15,372 nucleotides of DNA, taken from positions 1,961 through 17,332 of the forward strand of contig LT649648.1 of NCBI GenBank assembly GCA_900128395.1. The letters run 5' to 3'. Source of the DNA: Stramenopiles sp. TOSAG23-2. Taxonomy: Eukaryota > Sar. Of this stretch, positions 14,914 to 15,372 are shown piece by piece (the first letter of the stretch is position 1; each line of letters opens with the position of its first letter). Both the position numbers and the translations under genes were made by a program. The notes beneath the pieces are model-generated. The model was not told the DNA's origin. It did not search any database and was given only the letters and a program-made list of their open reading frames with translations.

Positions 14914-15058
14914 TATTGGGTCCAGTCAACTGGACCCAATAGCAACGATATTGGAGTATCGAAAATATTGCAATGCTATGCGATGCTAGCGGAATTCGAA
15001 GATATTGACTATTAGGTCCAGTTAACTGGACTCAATAAGCAAAAAACTGGACCCAATA
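14914..15058. mobile_element. Foldback/MITE-like element with repeated 13-bp arms
   Basis: Arm TATTGGGTCCAGT (14914-14926) is followed after CA by its exact reverse complement (14929-14941). A diverged second palindrome with the same arms lies at 15010-15037, and a third exact right-hand arm, ACTGGACCCAATA, is at 15046-15058. The outermost arms could be read as TA-flanked termini starting TTGGGTCCAGT and ending ACTGGACCCAA, as in Tc1/mariner-derived MITEs. The internal 68 nt have no coding capacity. Confidence 0.6.
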
Positions 15059-15372
15059 GTGGCGGAATCAGGGATTTCTCCCTGATGAAATCTATCGTTC
15101 GTGGTGGTATAGATGATTAAAACACCCACCATACATGTTAGAAAACTTATATTTTGATTTGGTAGAAGAAATATATACAGGAAAAATATTTAATATGTGT
15201 CGTTGTGTGTAATCATTAAATTATGTTTCTACTAAATATTAATAGGTTGTGTAATATAAAGAAATTAAAGTTAATTCAATATATACTATTTTATCATTTT
15301 TATAAAACGTATTTAATTTAAAGCTGTCGATTTATCTTGTTATACGTGTTAATTTAATGCTAAGCCCATGCA

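Larger units (their letters stand above)
14510..15372. other. Gene-free, repeat-rich right edge
   Basis: No convincing coding region lies here on either strand. It contains ATCGGT-type repeats (14592-14655), a foldback element (14914-15058), two consecutive hairpins (15067-15086 with an 8-bp stem ATCAGGGA/TCCCTGAT, and 15090-15114 with a 6-bp stem ATCTAT/ATAGAT), and otherwise very AT-rich DNA. The composition suggests transposon remnants. Confidence 0.55.

Overview
The window looks like AT-rich nuclear DNA from a compact eukaryotic genome, probably a unicellular protist. It carries a proteasome subunit, a Golgi SNARE, a V-ATPase assembly factor and a Rheb-type GTPase. Two short GT-AG introns are visible, there are no bacterial-style operons, and intergenic DNA is full of AT microsatellites. 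The beta-4 proteasome subunit reads to me most like stramenopile versions, but that is memory-based and weak; I do not name a species. No rRNA, tRNA or CRISPR array was recognised.

Left half (1-7706): six compact, mostly intronless genes with strongly A/T-ending codons. They are a proteasome beta-4 subunit (329-1071, one 113-nt intron), a VMA21-like V-ATPase assembly factor (1480-1767, minus), a group II PLP-dependent decarboxylase (1986-3302), an ankyrin-repeat protein (3562-4554, minus), a GOS28/GOS1-type Qb-SNARE (5377-6039) and a Rheb-like GTPase fused to four transmembrane helices (6312-7706, minus). Genes alternate in strand, giving convergent 3' gaps with small hairpins and divergent 5' gaps. 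A degenerate ~125-145 nt tandem repeat lies between the ankyrin and SNARE genes.

Right half (8290-14383): two larger genes whose codons look less A/T-biased. The first is an intronless 1035-aa GH36 alpha-galactosidase of the bacterial type, interrupted by about 200 extra residues in its N-terminal beta-sandwich. The second, on the minus strand, is a GT4 glycosyltransferase with a fused NT5C-type HAD nucleotidase, assembled here across a 135-nt intron. Its 5' end is not visible as an ATG-initiated exon.

Far right (14390-15372): a probable rearrangement boundary. The 5'-most visible exon of the glycosyltransferase abuts, back to back, what looks like the last exon of an unrelated plus-strand gene. 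Beyond it lies repeat-rich DNA without genes, including a foldback element built from copies of TATTGGGTCCAGT and a cluster of ATCGGTATTTTGCCGAT-type repeats.

The most interesting objects are the membrane-anchored Rheb fusion, the GT4-nucleotidase fusion, the enlarged GH36 enzyme and the rearranged, repeat-bearing right edge. I see no sign that the genes form one pathway. The left genes are mainly cell housekeeping, the right genes concern carbohydrate metabolism.
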